Assembly (NCBI GenBank): GCA_016199985.1
Contig: JACQFQ010000045.1
Coordinates: 1 to 64,000 of the forward strand
Source: Verrucomicrobiota bacterium
GTDB lineage: Bacteria; Verrucomicrobiota; Verrucomicrobiia; Limisphaerales; UBA11320
DNA: 64,000 nt
Direction of reading: 5' to 3'
Part shown: in pieces, positions 8,031-18,315 of the stretch
Numbering within the stretch: the stretch's first letter is position 1
Layout: each line of letters opens with the position of its first letter
Made by a program: the position numbers and the translations under genes
Notes under the pieces: generated by a model
What the model was told of the DNA's origin: nothing
What the model saw: only the letters and a program-made list of their open reading frames with translations
Database searches by the model: none

Positions 8031-9782
8031 CTATGACCGTTTCCGCGCGAGTTCCCGGCGGAGTTGAGGGAGCGGGAGCGTGTTGATCACGTCTTCGCGC
8101 GTGAGCCAACCCTTGCGGGCGACCGCGGCGCCCAGCGTCAGATAACCGACATGGGCGTTGCGATGGGCGTCGCAGTTGATGACGCACTTCACGCCCTTCT
8201 TTCGCGCGTAGCTCCAAAGCCGCCAGTCGAGATCCAGGCGTTGCGGGCTCGCGTTGAGCTCTATCCATGTTCCCGTCTCGGCGCAGGCGTCGATCACGGC
8301 CCGCTGGTTCACCGCGTAGCTCTCGCGCTTGAGGAGAAGGCGGCCCGTGAGGTGGCCGAGCATATGCACCCATCGGTTCTCCGCGGCTCGGATGAGGCGG
8401 CGCGTCATCTCGGCTTCGTTGTGGCTGAATCCGCTGTGGATGCTGGCGACGACGACGTCGAGCTGGGCAAGGAGCTCGTCGTCGAAATCGAGACGTCCTT
8501 CCGCAAGGATATCGACCTCGCTGCCCGTGAGCAGCCTGAAGTCGCTGCCCTCGTCCTTGAATCCTTGATTGACCCGTCCGATGGCGAGGATCTGTTCCCG
8601 CAGTCTTTCGGGGGTTAGGCCTCGGGCCTGGACCGACGACTTGGAGTGGTCGGTGATCGCCCAGTAGTCGCAGCCGAGTTCATGAACATGCGCCGCCACC
8701 TGGTCGAGCGTTTCGCTTCCATCGCTCCAGTTCGTGTGGTTGTGGAGGGAGCCGTGGAGGTCGGTCCACTCGATCAACCGCGGGATCCGGCCCTCGGCGG
8801 CCGCGAGGAACTCGCCGGCGTCCTCGCGGAGCTCGGGCGGGATGAACTGTAGATCGAGCGCCTGGAAGATCGCCTCCTCGGTCGGGCAGGGGAGGCAGAG
8901 CGCCGGATCGCGCGTCTCCTTCTGGGATTGGAAGAGCCCGTATTCGTTGAGTCGGAACCCGCGCTCGATGGCCCGCTGTCTCATGACGATGTTGTGCTCC
9001 TTGCTGCCTGTGAAGTAGGCAAGGGCGAACGGAAACTCGGGGTCGGACACCACGCGAAGGTCGGCTTGAATGCCCTCTTCGAGAACCACGGACGCCTTGG
9101 TCTCGCCCCGCGCGAGTATTTGGCGAACGCCCGGCTGTCCGACGAAGAAGTCCAAGACCTTCGCGGGCTCCCTGGAGGAAACCACGAAGTCGATGTCGCC
9201 GATGATCTCCTTGCAGCGCCGGGCGCTGCCCGCGAGGCTGCAACGCGTCGCCTCGGGCAGCCCTCGGAGCGATTCGAGAATGGGAGTCGCGGCGCTGAGC
9301 GCTTCGTCCAGGCGATGCCGGGAGGCGAACTGCTTTCGAAACGCGATCGCCTCGAGAATCTTCGCCTGGGTCTTTTCCCCGAACCCCGCGAGCTCCGCCA
9401 CTTTGCCGCTCAAGCAGGCCGCTTCGAGCTTGTCGACGGAATCGATGGCGAGCTTGTCGTGAAGGACCTTCACCTTCTTGGGGCCGACGCCCTGAAGATC
9501 GAGAAGGTCCATGAGGCCGGCCGGCAGGGAGGCTTTGAGGGTCTCGTAGTATTCGAGCCGTCCGGTGGTTACGAGCTCGGTGATCTTCTGCTGCAGCGCT
9601 TCGCCGATGCCCTTGATCCCGCCGAGCCGGTTCTCGCTGACAAGCGTCTCGATGGATTCCTCCAAGCCCTCCAGCGTCCGGGCGGCGTTCGCGTAAGCCC
9701 GGGTCTTGAAGGGATTTTCCCCCTTCAATTCCAGCAGCACGCCAATTTCCTGGAGGATCGCCGCGACATGTTCTTTATCCAT
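8031..9782 (-). CDS. polX: Family X DNA polymerase with PHP domain
   Basis: A 583-residue bacterial PolX, a repair polymerase with a C-terminal 3'-5' exonuclease/AP-endonuclease activity. The N-terminal helix-hairpin-helix region is visible (GIKGIGEALQQKI, LQGVGPKKVK), then the nucleotidyltransferase core (AGSARRCKEIIGDIDFVVSS, with the Asp pair), then the PHP domain starting HGSLHNHTNWSDG and continuing through WAITDHS, DILAEG and an HLTGR...ELNASP segment. The start at 9782 (MDKEHVAAIL) has a GGGG just upstream on its strand and gives family length; an upstream extension to 9848 looks unrelated. It is the only gene in its transcription unit. Confidence 0.95.
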   Translation of the reverse strand: MDKEHVAAILQEIGVLLELKGENPFKTRAYANAARTLEGLEESIETLVSENRLGGIKGIGEALQQKITELVTTGRLEYYETLKASLPAGLMDLLDLQGVGPKKVKVLHDKLAIDSVDKLEAACLSGKVAELAGFGEKTQAKILEAIAFRKQFASRHRLDEALSAATPILESLRGLPEATRCSLAGSARRCKEIIGDIDFVVSSREPAKVLDFFVGQPGVRQILARGETKASVVLEEGIQADLRVVSDPEFPFALAYFTGSKEHNIVMRQRAIERGFRLNEYGLFQSQKETRDPALCLPCPTEEAIFQALDLQFIPPELREDAGEFLAAAEGRIPRLIEWTDLHGSLHNHTNWSDGSETLDQVAAHVHELGCDYWAITDHSKSSVQARGLTPERLREQILAIGRVNQGFKDEGSDFRLLTGSEVDILAEGRLDFDDELLAQLDVVVASIHSGFSHNEAEMTRRLIRAAENRWVHMLGHLTGRLLLKRESYAVNQRAVIDACAETGTWIELNASPQRLDLDWRLWSYARKKGVKCVINCDAHRNAHVGYLTLGAAVARKGWLTREDVINTLPLPQLRRELARKRS

Positions 9783-9903
9783 CCCCGATTCAGAGCGAAA
9801 AGCCCGCCAAAACTCAAACGCGGATCTTCTCCGTCTTGAACCAGGCAAGGGGCGCCGCCGGGATAAGACGACAATCGGAGACCCTCGACCTCGTATGTGA
9901 GAC

Positions 9904-12900
9904 TCAGGGACGAGTCTTCTCGCTGTCCACGCTGGGTCGCACGGAGAGCTCCGTGGATCCAGGCTTGACCAGCACTCGATCCACTGGACCTCGGGGCCAA
10001 TGGATTTCGATCGCCTCGATGTCGTCGCGACGCCCCAGCGTCACGTCGGTTGAATCCTGCGACCAATAGCCGCCTCCCAGGTGAATTTCGTGGGAGGCTC
10101 CGCGGCGACCTCCCTTGAACTCGGGGCGGATGATAGCACCCACCGCTTTTGGGTTTTCCGCGGAGCCCTTCAGTTGCACGCGCAGTCCCGGGCTTGCGGA
10201 TGTATTGCGATACAGCTTGGTTTCCCCGCGGTTCTGGCCGATCACGAGATCCTGGCGTCCGTCGTGGTCGAAGTCGCCCGTTGCGGCGCCCCGACCTTCG
10301 CCGACGGCCGAGAGCCCGCTCTGCCGCGCGGACGCCGCGGCAAAGGTGCCGGTTCCATCGCCGAGCAGGAGAGCGCCGCATCCGGCGTCCGCTCGATCCT
10401 CGCCCGGAGGAAGGCCAAAGAAGTTCTGCGCGAGAAAGAGATCATAGTGTCCGTCGTTGTTGAAGTCGGCCGCCACCATTCCGAAAACGGGGGCGATCTG
10501 CGCCTCGGGAGGCAGCGTATAGGCTTCGAAGTGATCCCCGCGATTGAGGAGAACAACCGACTCCAACGTCGCCGCGGAGGCGAGCGACATGGGCGGGAGG
10601 CCTCCTTCCAGAATGTCCTGCTCGCTGGCGCGGCTGAACGCTCCAAAACTCGCGAATCGCTCGCGCAGAGCCGGGAACGCCGCGCTCAGCACATTCCAGT
10701 CGCGGGCGGGGACCATCTTCCCCATGGCAGGGTCGAAGTGAGTTTCCAAAAGCGAAAGGCCGGGAGCGCCCTCCTGTGATCCGAAGTGGAGACGGATGGG
10801 CTGTTGCATAAAGCGCCTCCGCGCGTTGTTCGAGCCCCAATTCCCCGCGGCGAGATCCATCCTGCCATCCCCGTCGAAGTCGGCGGCCACGACGCTGTTC
10901 CACCAGCCGGTGAGTTCATTGATGCTCAGCGGAGGCCTTGCGCCGCTCGATGCTCCTGGCCACTCGAGTCTGGGGTTCGAGTTGGAGAAGGACCCGCGGG
11001 CGTTGCGCAGAATCCGGAGCGGGCCCCAGTCGCAAGCGATCACGAGGTCGGGCCAGCCGTCCTGGTTGAGATCCGTAAAGACTGCCGCGCTGACGAGGCC
11101 TAGACCCGCGAAGAGGCCGGTGGGATCGGGCGCGAGGCGGAATCGGCCCCGGTTGTTTTCCAGGATCGCCGACGGGGCCGGCTCCGGATATCGCCCGGGG
11201 ACGACGCGTCCTCCGACGAAAAGATCCAGGTCTCCATCCAAGTCGACGTCAGCCATCGCCAGCGGGCCGCTGCTGGCTCGGGACATGAGAAGCCCGTCGT
11301 CGGACGCTCCGGTGTTGATCGAGAAGAGCCGCACCGCCGCGGAGTTCGTTGCGTCCGTTTCGTAGCTCGCGAGGCCCATCAGAAGCGTTCTGCTCCCCGG
11401 ATCGGGCTGCCAACCCAGGATCGAGGTGAAGTCCTGTTCCGTCACGGTCTCGAACGCTTTCGCCCGCTGCCTGATGAACTGGCCATGGGAGTCGTTGCGG
11501 AACACGCCCAAACGTCCACCCCGGCCGGCTCCGATGAAAAGATCCTCCCAACCATCCCCGTTGAAATCGAACCAAGTCACTCCCGGGCCGAGTTGGCTGA
11601 GCTTGCGCGGGAGGAGGGGTTGACGCTGGTAGTCGTCGTAGTCGGCGTCCACGTGTTCGTGGTTGAGTCGTGAGCTGACATCTTCAAAAAGCGTCGCTGC
11701 GATCGGCTTGGCCGAGTCTCCGGGCGGCGAGGGTCCCTCGGGTTCCTGCACCTCGAACAGGGAATTCGCGGGCGCGTTCGTCAGAAGACTTTTGCCGCCG
11801 GCGCGCCAGGAAACTTCAATGGTCAGTCGGTTCGTCGGGCTGCCGGCCGCGAAGGTTCGCGAGCCTTCATCGCTCGAGAGATAGCGTCCTCCAGCAATCA
11901 CCTCCGCGCTCTGAGCAGGCAGCCCCGGCGCGATCACGCGAATCTTCGATCCGACGCCCCGTGTGTTGGGGGGGCGGCCTCGGAGGCGCACCTCGACGCG
12001 GGGAGCGGTGGCCTCATTGCGGTAGAGAAGCGGCGCGTCGTTGAGGCAGTTCACGATGACATCCATGTCGCCGTCGTTGTCCAAATCCGCGAGCGCCATT
12101 CCGTGGGAGACGCGTGTTGAATCAAATCCCCACAACGGTCCAACCTCTTCGAAAGTGAGGTCTCGACGATTCCGAAAAGCAACATTCGGCGTGTCGAGGC
12201 GGGGAAACCGGGCGCGGAGCTGGAGCTCTTGAGCGGGGGAGAGATTGCCTTCCCTCTTCGCTTGATCCAACGCCCGCGCAACGTCGGCGTTCTGGGCATC
12301 CCGCCAATGCCCGGTGGTGATCAGCAGGTCTTCATAGCCATCCAGATCGACATCGAGAAAGACGGGGCACCAGGACCACTCCGACGCGTCGACTCCCGCC
12401 CATGCGGCGATCTCTGCGAAGGTGTCGTTGCCTCGGTTATGGAATAGCGTGTTGTGCGGATACTGGGGCCGCTCTCCATAGGCGTTGCGCGCCTGCAAGA
12501 AGGCGGCGCCATCCATCACCTGCGCTTGTCGGCGCTCATGCCGGGGGCTCAGCATGTCGGCCACGAAAAAATCATCATGGCCATCGCGGTCGATGTCCGC
12601 GAAGTCCACTCCCATCGAGAACAGGCTTGTGTGGCGGAGCGCGGGGCCTGGCGCCGCGCGGAAGCGACCGCGACCGTCGTTGAGATAGAGGCGATCCGGA
12701 GATTGGAAATCGTTGCACACGTAAAGATCCGGGATCCCGTCTCCGTTCACATCATGGAACATCGCTGACAATCCCCAATCGTAGGGAATCTTTGCGGGCG
12801 CGCCGGACGCGTCAAGAAACGATCCGTTGGTCCAGTCCACCTTTTCAAACCGTCCGTCCCCGAGGTTGCGAAACAGCCGGTCCGGCTCGCCGTTTTCCAG

Positions 12901-13653
12901 AACACCTCCGGCTTTGTCGAAGCTGAAGCGTCCCTCCCACTCCGCGTCGGTCGCGGGCCGGTTGTTGACAGAAAGGAGACGATAGACCCCGTTGGTAACC
13001 TCCACGGAGAACTGGATCCCGGGCATATCGCGCATGGTGTCGCTCCGATAATTCACAACGTAGAGATCGAGTCTTCCGTCTCCATCAATGTCGGCCAATG
13101 TCATCGAAGAGCTGCCTTGGCGACTTTTCAACCCGGAGCGGTCGGTGACTTCATGAAACCTCCCCTTGCCATCGTTGAGGAAGAGGCGGGTTCCGCTCGC
13201 GATCCCATTGACGAGGAGATCCAGGTCTCCGTCTCCGTCGATGTCGGCGAAGGCCGCGCCTGTCGAGGCCTGGTCGGCGCACGCGACCCCTGATTCAGCC
13301 GTGATGTTCGTGAAGCGCCATCCGCCGAGGTTGCGGTAAAGAGCGTTGGGGGAATCGAGCCCGCAAAAGTAGAGGTCGCACAGCCCGTCGCCGTCGATGT
13401 CGCCCGCGGCGATCCCTGAGCCGTTGAGGAAAACCTGGTTTGTCAAAGACCTCGCCTCGGCAAGCAGATTGGTGAAGAGGATCCCGCTTCTCGCGGCGCC
13501 CACCTCCGTGAACCCGCTCCGATTTCCCGAGGGCGTCGACAACGGAGCCCGGCGGAATCCCAGCTCCTGCACCCAGGCGGGGTCGAAGGTGGAGGCAGCC
13601 TGGCCGCGAACCGCAACCCAGCACAGAACAAGAATGAGGAGACGCGTGAACAC
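9904..13653 (-). CDS. Secreted CRTAC1-like protein with FG-GAP/VCBS repeats and ASPIC/UnbV domains
   Basis: A 1249-residue exported protein. It starts at GTG 13653 with a short signal peptide (LLILVLCWVAVRGQAAS). Many FG-GAP/VCBS calcium-binding loops follow (GDIDGDGLCDLYF, ADIDGDGRLDLYV, DVDLDGYEDLLI and others), which fold into beta-propellers. ASPIC/UnbV-type segments (NTRGVGSKIRV, AGGRYLSSDEGSR) occur in the middle and again near the C-terminus (NPKAVGAIIRPEF, HLGGGYWSQDS, IEIHWPRGP). The layout suggests two CRTAC1-like halves in tandem. Such proteins are extracellular and their activity is not established. A smaller relative lies at 18316-20250, flanking the LamG-like gene on its other side. 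Confidence 0.85.
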   Translation of the reverse strand: MFTRLLILVLCWVAVRGQAASTFDPAWVQELGFRRAPLSTPSGNRSGFTEVGAARSGILFTNLLAEARSLTNQVFLNGSGIAAGDIDGDGLCDLYFCGLDSPNALYRNLGGWRFTNITAESGVACADQASTGAAFADIDGDGDLDLLVNGIASGTRLFLNDGKGRFHEVTDRSGLKSRQGSSSMTLADIDGDGRLDLYVVNYRSDTMRDMPGIQFSVEVTNGVYRLLSVNNRPATDAEWEGRFSFDKAGGVLENGEPDRLFRNLGDGRFEKVDWTNGSFLDASGAPAKIPYDWGLSAMFHDVNGDGIPDLYVCNDFQSPDRLYLNDGRGRFRAAPGPALRHTSLFSMGVDFADIDRDGHDDFFVADMLSPRHERRQAQVMDGAAFLQARNAYGERPQYPHNTLFHNRGNDTFAEIAAWAGVDASEWSWCPVFLDVDLDGYEDLLITTGHWRDAQNADVARALDQAKREGNLSPAQELQLRARFPRLDTPNVAFRNRRDLTFEEVGPLWGFDSTRVSHGMALADLDNDGDMDVIVNCLNDAPLLYRNEATAPRVEVRLRGRPPNTRGVGSKIRVIAPGLPAQSAEVIAGGRYLSSDEGSRTFAAGSPTNRLTIEVSWRAGGKSLLTNAPANSLFEVQEPEGPSPPGDSAKPIAATLFEDVSSRLNHEHVDADYDDYQRQPLLPRKLSQLGPGVTWFDFNGDGWEDLFIGAGRGGRLGVFRNDSHGQFIRQRAKAFETVTEQDFTSILGWQPDPGSRTLLMGLASYETDATNSAAVRLFSINTGASDDGLLMSRASSGPLAMADVDLDGDLDLFVGGRVVPGRYPEPAPSAILENNRGRFRLAPDPTGLFAGLGLVSAAVFTDLNQDGWPDLVIACDWGPLRILRNARGSFSNSNPRLEWPGASSGARPPLSINELTGWWNSVVAADFDGDGRMDLAAGNWGSNNARRRFMQQPIRLHFGSQEGAPGLSLLETHFDPAMGKMVPARDWNVLSAAFPALRERFASFGAFSRASEQDILEGGLPPMSLASAATLESVVLLNRGDHFEAYTLPPEAQIAPVFGMVAADFNNDGHYDLFLAQNFFGLPPGEDRADAGCGALLLGDGTGTFAAASARQSGLSAVGEGRGAATGDFDHDGRQDLVIGQNRGETKLYRNTSASPGLRVQLKGSAENPKAVGAIIRPEFKGGRRGASHEIHLGGGYWSQDSTDVTLGRRDDIEAIEIHWPRGPVDRVLVKPGSTELSVRPSVDSEKTRP

Positions 13654-13697
13654 GTTGAAGACGCAACTTTCTTGAAAGCGGTAGCGCCAACAAGAAG

Positions 13698-13727
13698 AAA
13701 GCGGACGCTGTTGCCAGCGTCCGCTTT
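13698..13727 (-). terminator. Intrinsic terminator after the LamG-like gene
   Basis: A perfect 13-bp stem (AAAGCGGACGCTG with its complement) closes a four-base loop. On the minus strand it is followed by a T-rich stretch (TTTCTTCTTGTT). It lies 46 bases past the stop codon of the minus-strand gene ending at 13774, so it should end that transcript before the next minus-strand gene. Confidence 0.8.
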
Positions 13728-13773
13728 GCGAATCCTCACGCTTCCCGCCGAGGCGGGCGCGGTTTGAGGCGAG

Positions 13774-16700
13774 TTATTGCAGTCGGTAGAACCGGTTGCC
13801 TGTTTTGCTCACCGCCACTGAGATGGAGTTGCCCGCGGGGGCCGGGGTGACGTTTTTCCAGTCCGGAGCGCTCAGCGAGTCGGTGAACTGCAGCACGCCG
13901 CCTCCGAGCCAGGAGATGGTTATGATGCCGTTGTCCACAGAGGCCCTCAGGATCGAGCCCGATCCGCCCGTGATCACCGCGTTGTCGAAGTTGCCTCGGA
14001 CGACATCGGCGCCGGCCAGCACGTAGGCCCCGAAGGCGAAGGTGAGTCCATCCGAGTACGGGAACGGCACTTCGGCTCCAAAAGTCCCATCCAGATAGAG
14101 GCGCACAGTCGCGCCATTGACCACCATTTTCATCCGGTGGTTGCCGCTGTTGTCATAGCCCTTGCCGTCGAAGGCGAGGATGTTGATTCCATTGCCCGCG
14201 GGATCATCCTCGGGAGCGCCGGTCACCATGTTGTAGCGCCAGCCGAAGTTGCCGCCGTCGTGGGCTTCGAAGTCCGAGAAGAGAACGAAGTTCCCATTCG
14301 GATCTTTGACCCAGATCCCTGTGCGCTGTTTGGCGCCGGTGCCGGTCACCAGGACGAAGTCCAGGAGCGTCCGGTCGATTTCGAAGGTCAGGGGCGTGGT
14401 CAATCCGGCCGAGTAGGAGTTCACGGTTTCAAGCCCCAGGCCCGCCCAGGCGCCGCTTTTTCTCGTGACGTCGAATTTGATCTGGCCGTCCACGACGGTG
14501 ATGGTGGATTCGTCTGTGGGAATTCCACTGCCGATGCCCGTGCTTGCCGGGGCCGATTGCACCCAAACGCCGGTGTCATAAGCGTCGCCTGTGAAGGAGT
14601 CGCTGACGATCAGCTGCGGGATGGCGAGCACTTCGACAGCCAGCGGCCCGGCGACGCAGGAGGCTGGCGCCGTGACGATGTCGAACAGGGTTGAACCTGT
14701 CCCCACCGGAGTGACGGTGAAGGTCTGCGTATTGGCGGACCCGGCCGCGAACGTGAGGGTGATGGTCCCGTTGGCGGACCCGTTCGGGACGGCGATGCTC
14801 TTGTCGCGGCTTGTCACCGTTACCGTCGCTGGTGTGGAGTCGTTGAGAAGCTTCGGCACGGTGATGGCGACCGGCTTCGCCGCGTCGCTGATGGTCAATG
14901 AAACCCCTTCCGCCGGATCAAACGTCGTGCAGGGAACCGCGTTTTGAACCAGGACGTTGTCGAAGGCGGTGGTGACTGTATCCAGCGCGGCGCGGGCATA
15001 TCCGCCGAGCTCAACAAAGATTCCGACGTTCATGGCGAACGCGACTCGAGGCCCCTTGACGCCGTCGATGTCAATGTCAACGGCTTCGCCGTCGTAGACC
15101 AGTTGGATGTGGTGGGCGTCTCCGTCGTCGATGGTGTTGAACTGCGTCATGCGGGCGCCGCCGCCGGTGGCTCCGGCCCCTGGCGCGAGGTTGTAGGACC
15201 AGCCGTTTTCCTTCATGTCGTGGGACAGGAAGAAGTATTGCTTGTGGTCGGCGGAGGTGAGGTAGATTCCCGAACGAGCCGCGCTGCTGGAGCCGGGGTC
15301 GAGCATCACGCGATCCACGTCGACGACGAGGTGCAAGTCGCGAGTGGCCGTGAACGCTTTGGCGCTGATGATGGATGCTCCCGGCCAGTAGGAGACGTCG
15401 ACGGTTCCACTGATCTGAAGGGCGCCGCTGGATGTGTTGACATCAAATGTGCCCGTGCCGCCTTCGAAGCCACGGCCGGACACCAGCCATTTGGCTGGAT
15501 CGACGGAGGCGCCCGAGAAGTCGTCGGCGAGCAGGGTCCCAGGACCTCCACTGACCACGACGGTCAAGGTGTTGCCGCCCGGGACGGCCCCTTCAGCGGT
15601 GAACTTCACTCCACCCAAGGCAACGCCCCGGGCTTTGAAGCTGCGGGTATTCGCTCCTCCCGCGGGGAATGTGACATTCAGTGTGTCGCCTGTGCCGCCT
15701 TCCGGGACCGCGATTGTGGGATCGGAGCTGACCACCCGCACTGTCACCGCGCTTTGGGCGTTCAGGCCGGGAGGAATTCTCAGCGTGAGGTCGCCGCTCA
15801 GCTGGCCGGGGCGGAGGCTGAGCACTGTGGGCGAGAAGGTCGAGGCGCCTGTGGCGGTGATCTTCAGATTGTCGAAGGTCGTGTCGCCCGTGTCGTTGTT
15901 CGCGCGCGCATAGCTGCCGAATTCAAAAACGACGTTGTTGAACGGGAATTTCACCTCGGTTCCGAACTGGTCGTCCAGGAACAGTTTCACCGTTTTTCCG
16001 TCGGCCACCATTTTCATGTGGTGCAGTCCGCCGTCATCAAATGAGCCTCCATTGAAGGTTCCGATGTCGGTGCCGCTGCCTGTCGGCACATCGCCGTCCT
16101 CGTCGATCTTCCGGTTGAACCGCCAGCCGCCCTCGCCGCGGACATCGGCGAAGAGCACATACTTGGTGCGCGTTTGATCCAGGATCCAGAGCGCGCTCCG
16201 TGAGGCGCTTCCTTTCCCAATTTCAGCCACACGGTCGATGGTCAGGGTGATGGTGGACTCATCCGATGCCGTGAAGGTGGGAACGACGCGGAGGGTTCCT
16301 CCAGACCACCACTGCTGTGTCGTTGTTCCGAGGAAATGAATCGTTCCATCCGCCGCCTCGGCGTGGATGTCGCCCGTGCCGCCCTCGAAGAACGGGGCGT
16401 CGGGCTGGTATTTAGCGGGATCGATGGCGTTGCTCGAGAAGTCATCGGCGAACACCGTGGTGGTCTGCGGCACGGTTGTCTCCACCAGGAAGTTGTCGAA
16501 AGTGGTGTCGGCTGTGTCGTTGTTGGCTCGCGCGTAGCTTCCAAACTCGAACATCACTTTTGAGAAGGGAAACTTCACTTCGGCGCCGACGTCTCCGTCC
16601 AGGAGCAGCTTGACGGTCTTTCCATTGGCGACGATCTGCATCCGATGTTGCCCGCCGTTGTCGAAGGCCCCGCCGTTGAACAATCCGATGTCCACGCCGC

Positions 16701-17850
16701 TGCCTGTGGGGACGTCGCCGTCCTCGCCGATCTTCCGGTTGTAGCGCCAGCCGCCCTCGCCGCGCACGTCGGCGAAGAGGACATAGTTTTTGCCCGTGGT
16801 GTCGAGGATCCAGAATGCGCTGCGGGAGGCGGACCCGACTCCGACTTCCGAGATCCGGTCAATCGAAGCGGCCACGACCGTGTCCTCGGTCGCGGTGAAG
16901 GTCGGGACGACTCTTAAGGTTCCGCCAGACCACCATTGCTGCGTGGTATGTCCGACGAACTGGATCACCCCGTTGGCGGCTTCCGGATGAATATCGCCTG
17001 TGCCTCCCTCGAAGAAGGGGGCGTCCGGCGCGTACTTGCCGGCGTCGATGCTGTTGGCGCTGAAATCGTCCGAGAAGACAACCGAGGTTTGGAGCGTGTT
17101 CTCGATCTTGAGATTGTCCCACGTGGTTGCGGCGGTGTCGTTGTTGGCCCGCGCGTAGCTGCCGAATTCGCAGACCACTTTCGAGAACGGGAACTTCACC
17201 TCGGTTCCGAGCTGTCCGTCGAGGTAGAGCTTCACGGTTTTGCCATTCGCCACGATCTTCATGCGGTGCAGGCCGCCGTCGTCAAACGTGCCTCCATTGA
17301 AGGCGCCGATGTCGACGCCGCTGCCCGTGGGGACGTCGCCATCCTCGCCGATCTTTCGGTTGTAGCGCCAGCCGCCCTCGCCCCGGACGTCGGCGAACAG
17401 GACATAGCTGGTCCGTGTTTCGTCGAGGATCCACAGAGCGCTGCGCGAGGCGCTGCCGACGCCTACTTCCGACACGCGGTCGATGGAGATGACCGCGTTG
17501 GCTTGCTCGGTCGCGCTGAAAGTCGGAACTACCCGGAGCGTGCCGCCGGACCACCATTGTTGTGTGGTCTGTCCCACAAACCTGATCACCCCGTCAGCGG
17601 CTTCTGCGTGAATGTCGCCTGTGCCTCCCTCGAAGAAGGGGGCGTCGGGGACGTATTTGCCCGGATCGATGGTGTTGGAAGAGAAGTCGTCCGAGAAGAC
17701 GACGTTTGAAATGTCGGCGAACGCGCGGGCCGACGCGAGGACGAAAAGGAGGGCGATGACGAGGAGGGACCGAACTTGCGGTTGTGTCGATCGTTTAATC
17801 GAGGGAGAATCGACGGGGATCAGGGGATCCCATGGTGTTTGAGGGTGCAT
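13774..17850 (-). CDS. Secreted LamG-like protein with three near-identical repeats
   Basis: A 1358-residue exported protein. The start at 17850 is chosen because a GGAAA Shine-Dalgarno-like sequence precedes it and a signal peptide follows (SLLVIALLFVLASARAFA, about residues 30-47). Three tandem ConA/LamG-like modules of 207-208 residues, beginning VVFSDDFSS, VVFSDDFSA and TVFADDFSS, cover roughly 50-680 and are nearly identical, sharing FADVRGEGGWR and FGSYARANNDT. Two diverged modules begin near 773 (LLADDFSG) and 1085 (VSDSFTGDA), separated by Ig-like stretches. The last 60 residues (SWLGGG...FYRLQ) resemble a common verrucomicrobial C-terminal tail. Carbohydrate binding is a guess from the fold. 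A terminator follows the gene. Confidence 0.8.
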   Translation of the reverse strand: MHPQTPWDPLIPVDSPSIKRSTQPQVRSLLVIALLFVLASARAFADISNVVFSDDFSSNTIDPGKYVPDAPFFEGGTGDIHAEAADGVIRFVGQTTQQWWSGGTLRVVPTFSATEQANAVISIDRVSEVGVGSASRSALWILDETRTSYVLFADVRGEGGWRYNRKIGEDGDVPTGSGVDIGAFNGGTFDDGGLHRMKIVANGKTVKLYLDGQLGTEVKFPFSKVVCEFGSYARANNDTAATTWDNLKIENTLQTSVVFSDDFSANSIDAGKYAPDAPFFEGGTGDIHPEAANGVIQFVGHTTQQWWSGGTLRVVPTFTATEDTVVAASIDRISEVGVGSASRSAFWILDTTGKNYVLFADVRGEGGWRYNRKIGEDGDVPTGSGVDIGLFNGGAFDNGGQHRMQIVANGKTVKLLLDGDVGAEVKFPFSKVMFEFGSYARANNDTADTTFDNFLVETTVPQTTTVFADDFSSNAIDPAKYQPDAPFFEGGTGDIHAEAADGTIHFLGTTTQQWWSGGTLRVVPTFTASDESTITLTIDRVAEIGKGSASRSALWILDQTRTKYVLFADVRGEGGWRFNRKIDEDGDVPTGSGTDIGTFNGGSFDDGGLHHMKMVADGKTVKLFLDDQFGTEVKFPFNNVVFEFGSYARANNDTGDTTFDNLKITATGASTFSPTVLSLRPGQLSGDLTLRIPPGLNAQSAVTVRVVSSDPTIAVPEGGTGDTLNVTFPAGGANTRSFKARGVALGGVKFTAEGAVPGGNTLTVVVSGGPGTLLADDFSGASVDPAKWLVSGRGFEGGTGTFDVNTSSGALQISGTVDVSYWPGASIISAKAFTATRDLHLVVDVDRVMLDPGSSSAARSGIYLTSADHKQYFFLSHDMKENGWSYNLAPGAGATGGGARMTQFNTIDDGDAHHIQLVYDGEAVDIDIDGVKGPRVAFAMNVGIFVELGGYARAALDTVTTAFDNVLVQNAVPCTTFDPAEGVSLTISDAAKPVAITVPKLLNDSTPATVTVTSRDKSIAVPNGSANGTITLTFAAGSANTQTFTVTPVGTGSTLFDIVTAPASCVAGPLAVEVLAIPQLIVSDSFTGDAYDTGVWVQSAPASTGIGSGIPTDESTITVVDGQIKFDVTRKSGAWAGLGLETVNSYSAGLTTPLTFEIDRTLLDFVLVTGTGAKQRTGIWVKDPNGNFVLFSDFEAHDGGNFGWRYNMVTGAPEDDPAGNGINILAFDGKGYDNSGNHRMKMVVNGATVRLYLDGTFGAEVPFPYSDGLTFAFGAYVLAGADVVRGNFDNAVITGGSGSILRASVDNGIITISWLGGGVLQFTDSLSAPDWKNVTPAPAGNSISVAVSKTGNRFYRLQ
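15530..17700 (-). repeat. Coding tandem repeat, about 621-624 bases per unit
   Basis: Equivalent DDFS codons fall at about 17683, 17062 and 16438, spacings of 621 and 624 bases, all in frame. The three units are close at the DNA level, with shared runs such as those encoding GGTGDIH and RKIGEDGDVPTGSG. The near identity implies recent duplication or ongoing homogenisation. The unit after the third is diverged and starts near 15530. Confidence 0.75.
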
Positions 17851-18315
17851 AGTGGTTTCCAGGTGAGTTGGGTTTTTTGTGTGGCTCTGCCAGAGTTGCC
17901 GCGCCGTGTGGTCCAGCATCGCGAGACTCGTTGTGTGCCTTGTAACGCAGGGGAGCGGTGCTTCCTGCTGCCTGGCGTAACGCTGATGGTTGATCAACCG
18001 ACGAGCTTCCATGGGAGATTGTCGCGGATCCAACTCCGTTACCTGGGTCGGGTCAAATCAATTCTCGGAAGCCGTTCTTCGGCGAGGGCCCAGCGCTGCC
18101 GTTTGGCAAGTCAGCGCGCAACCCGGCGGCCTCCGGGCGCTGAGGCGATCGACGTTCGCAGGGGATACGCTTCATCCGCCGCCTTCATCCTTGCCTTCCC
18201 TTGTGAAAGGCTCAGGGAAAGCTTGAGAGGCTCTGTCTCCCTGCCTAGCCTGAGGGGCGCGAACCGATTTCCGAGTTCCTGGATTCGTTTCCCCTCGAGC
18301 GGTCGCCGCCCTGAT
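17851..18315. other. Divergent intergenic region, nothing definite
   Basis: A 465-base gap between the minus-strand LamG-like gene and the plus-strand CRTAC1-like gene. It must hold promoters for both, but I see no convincing -35/-10 pair. A plus-strand frame is open through most of it from 17776, but the translation is low-complexity Arg/Ser-rich and without motifs, so it is not included in the downstream gene. Confidence 0.5.

Noticed and set aside
13774-17850. Tandem repeats considered as a CRISPR or satellite array
   Set aside because: The units are about 621-624 bases, in frame and protein-coding.
17776-18315. N-terminal extension of the second CRTAC1-like protein
   Set aside because: The frame is open, but the translation is Arg/Ser-rich and precedes a good signal peptide at 18316.
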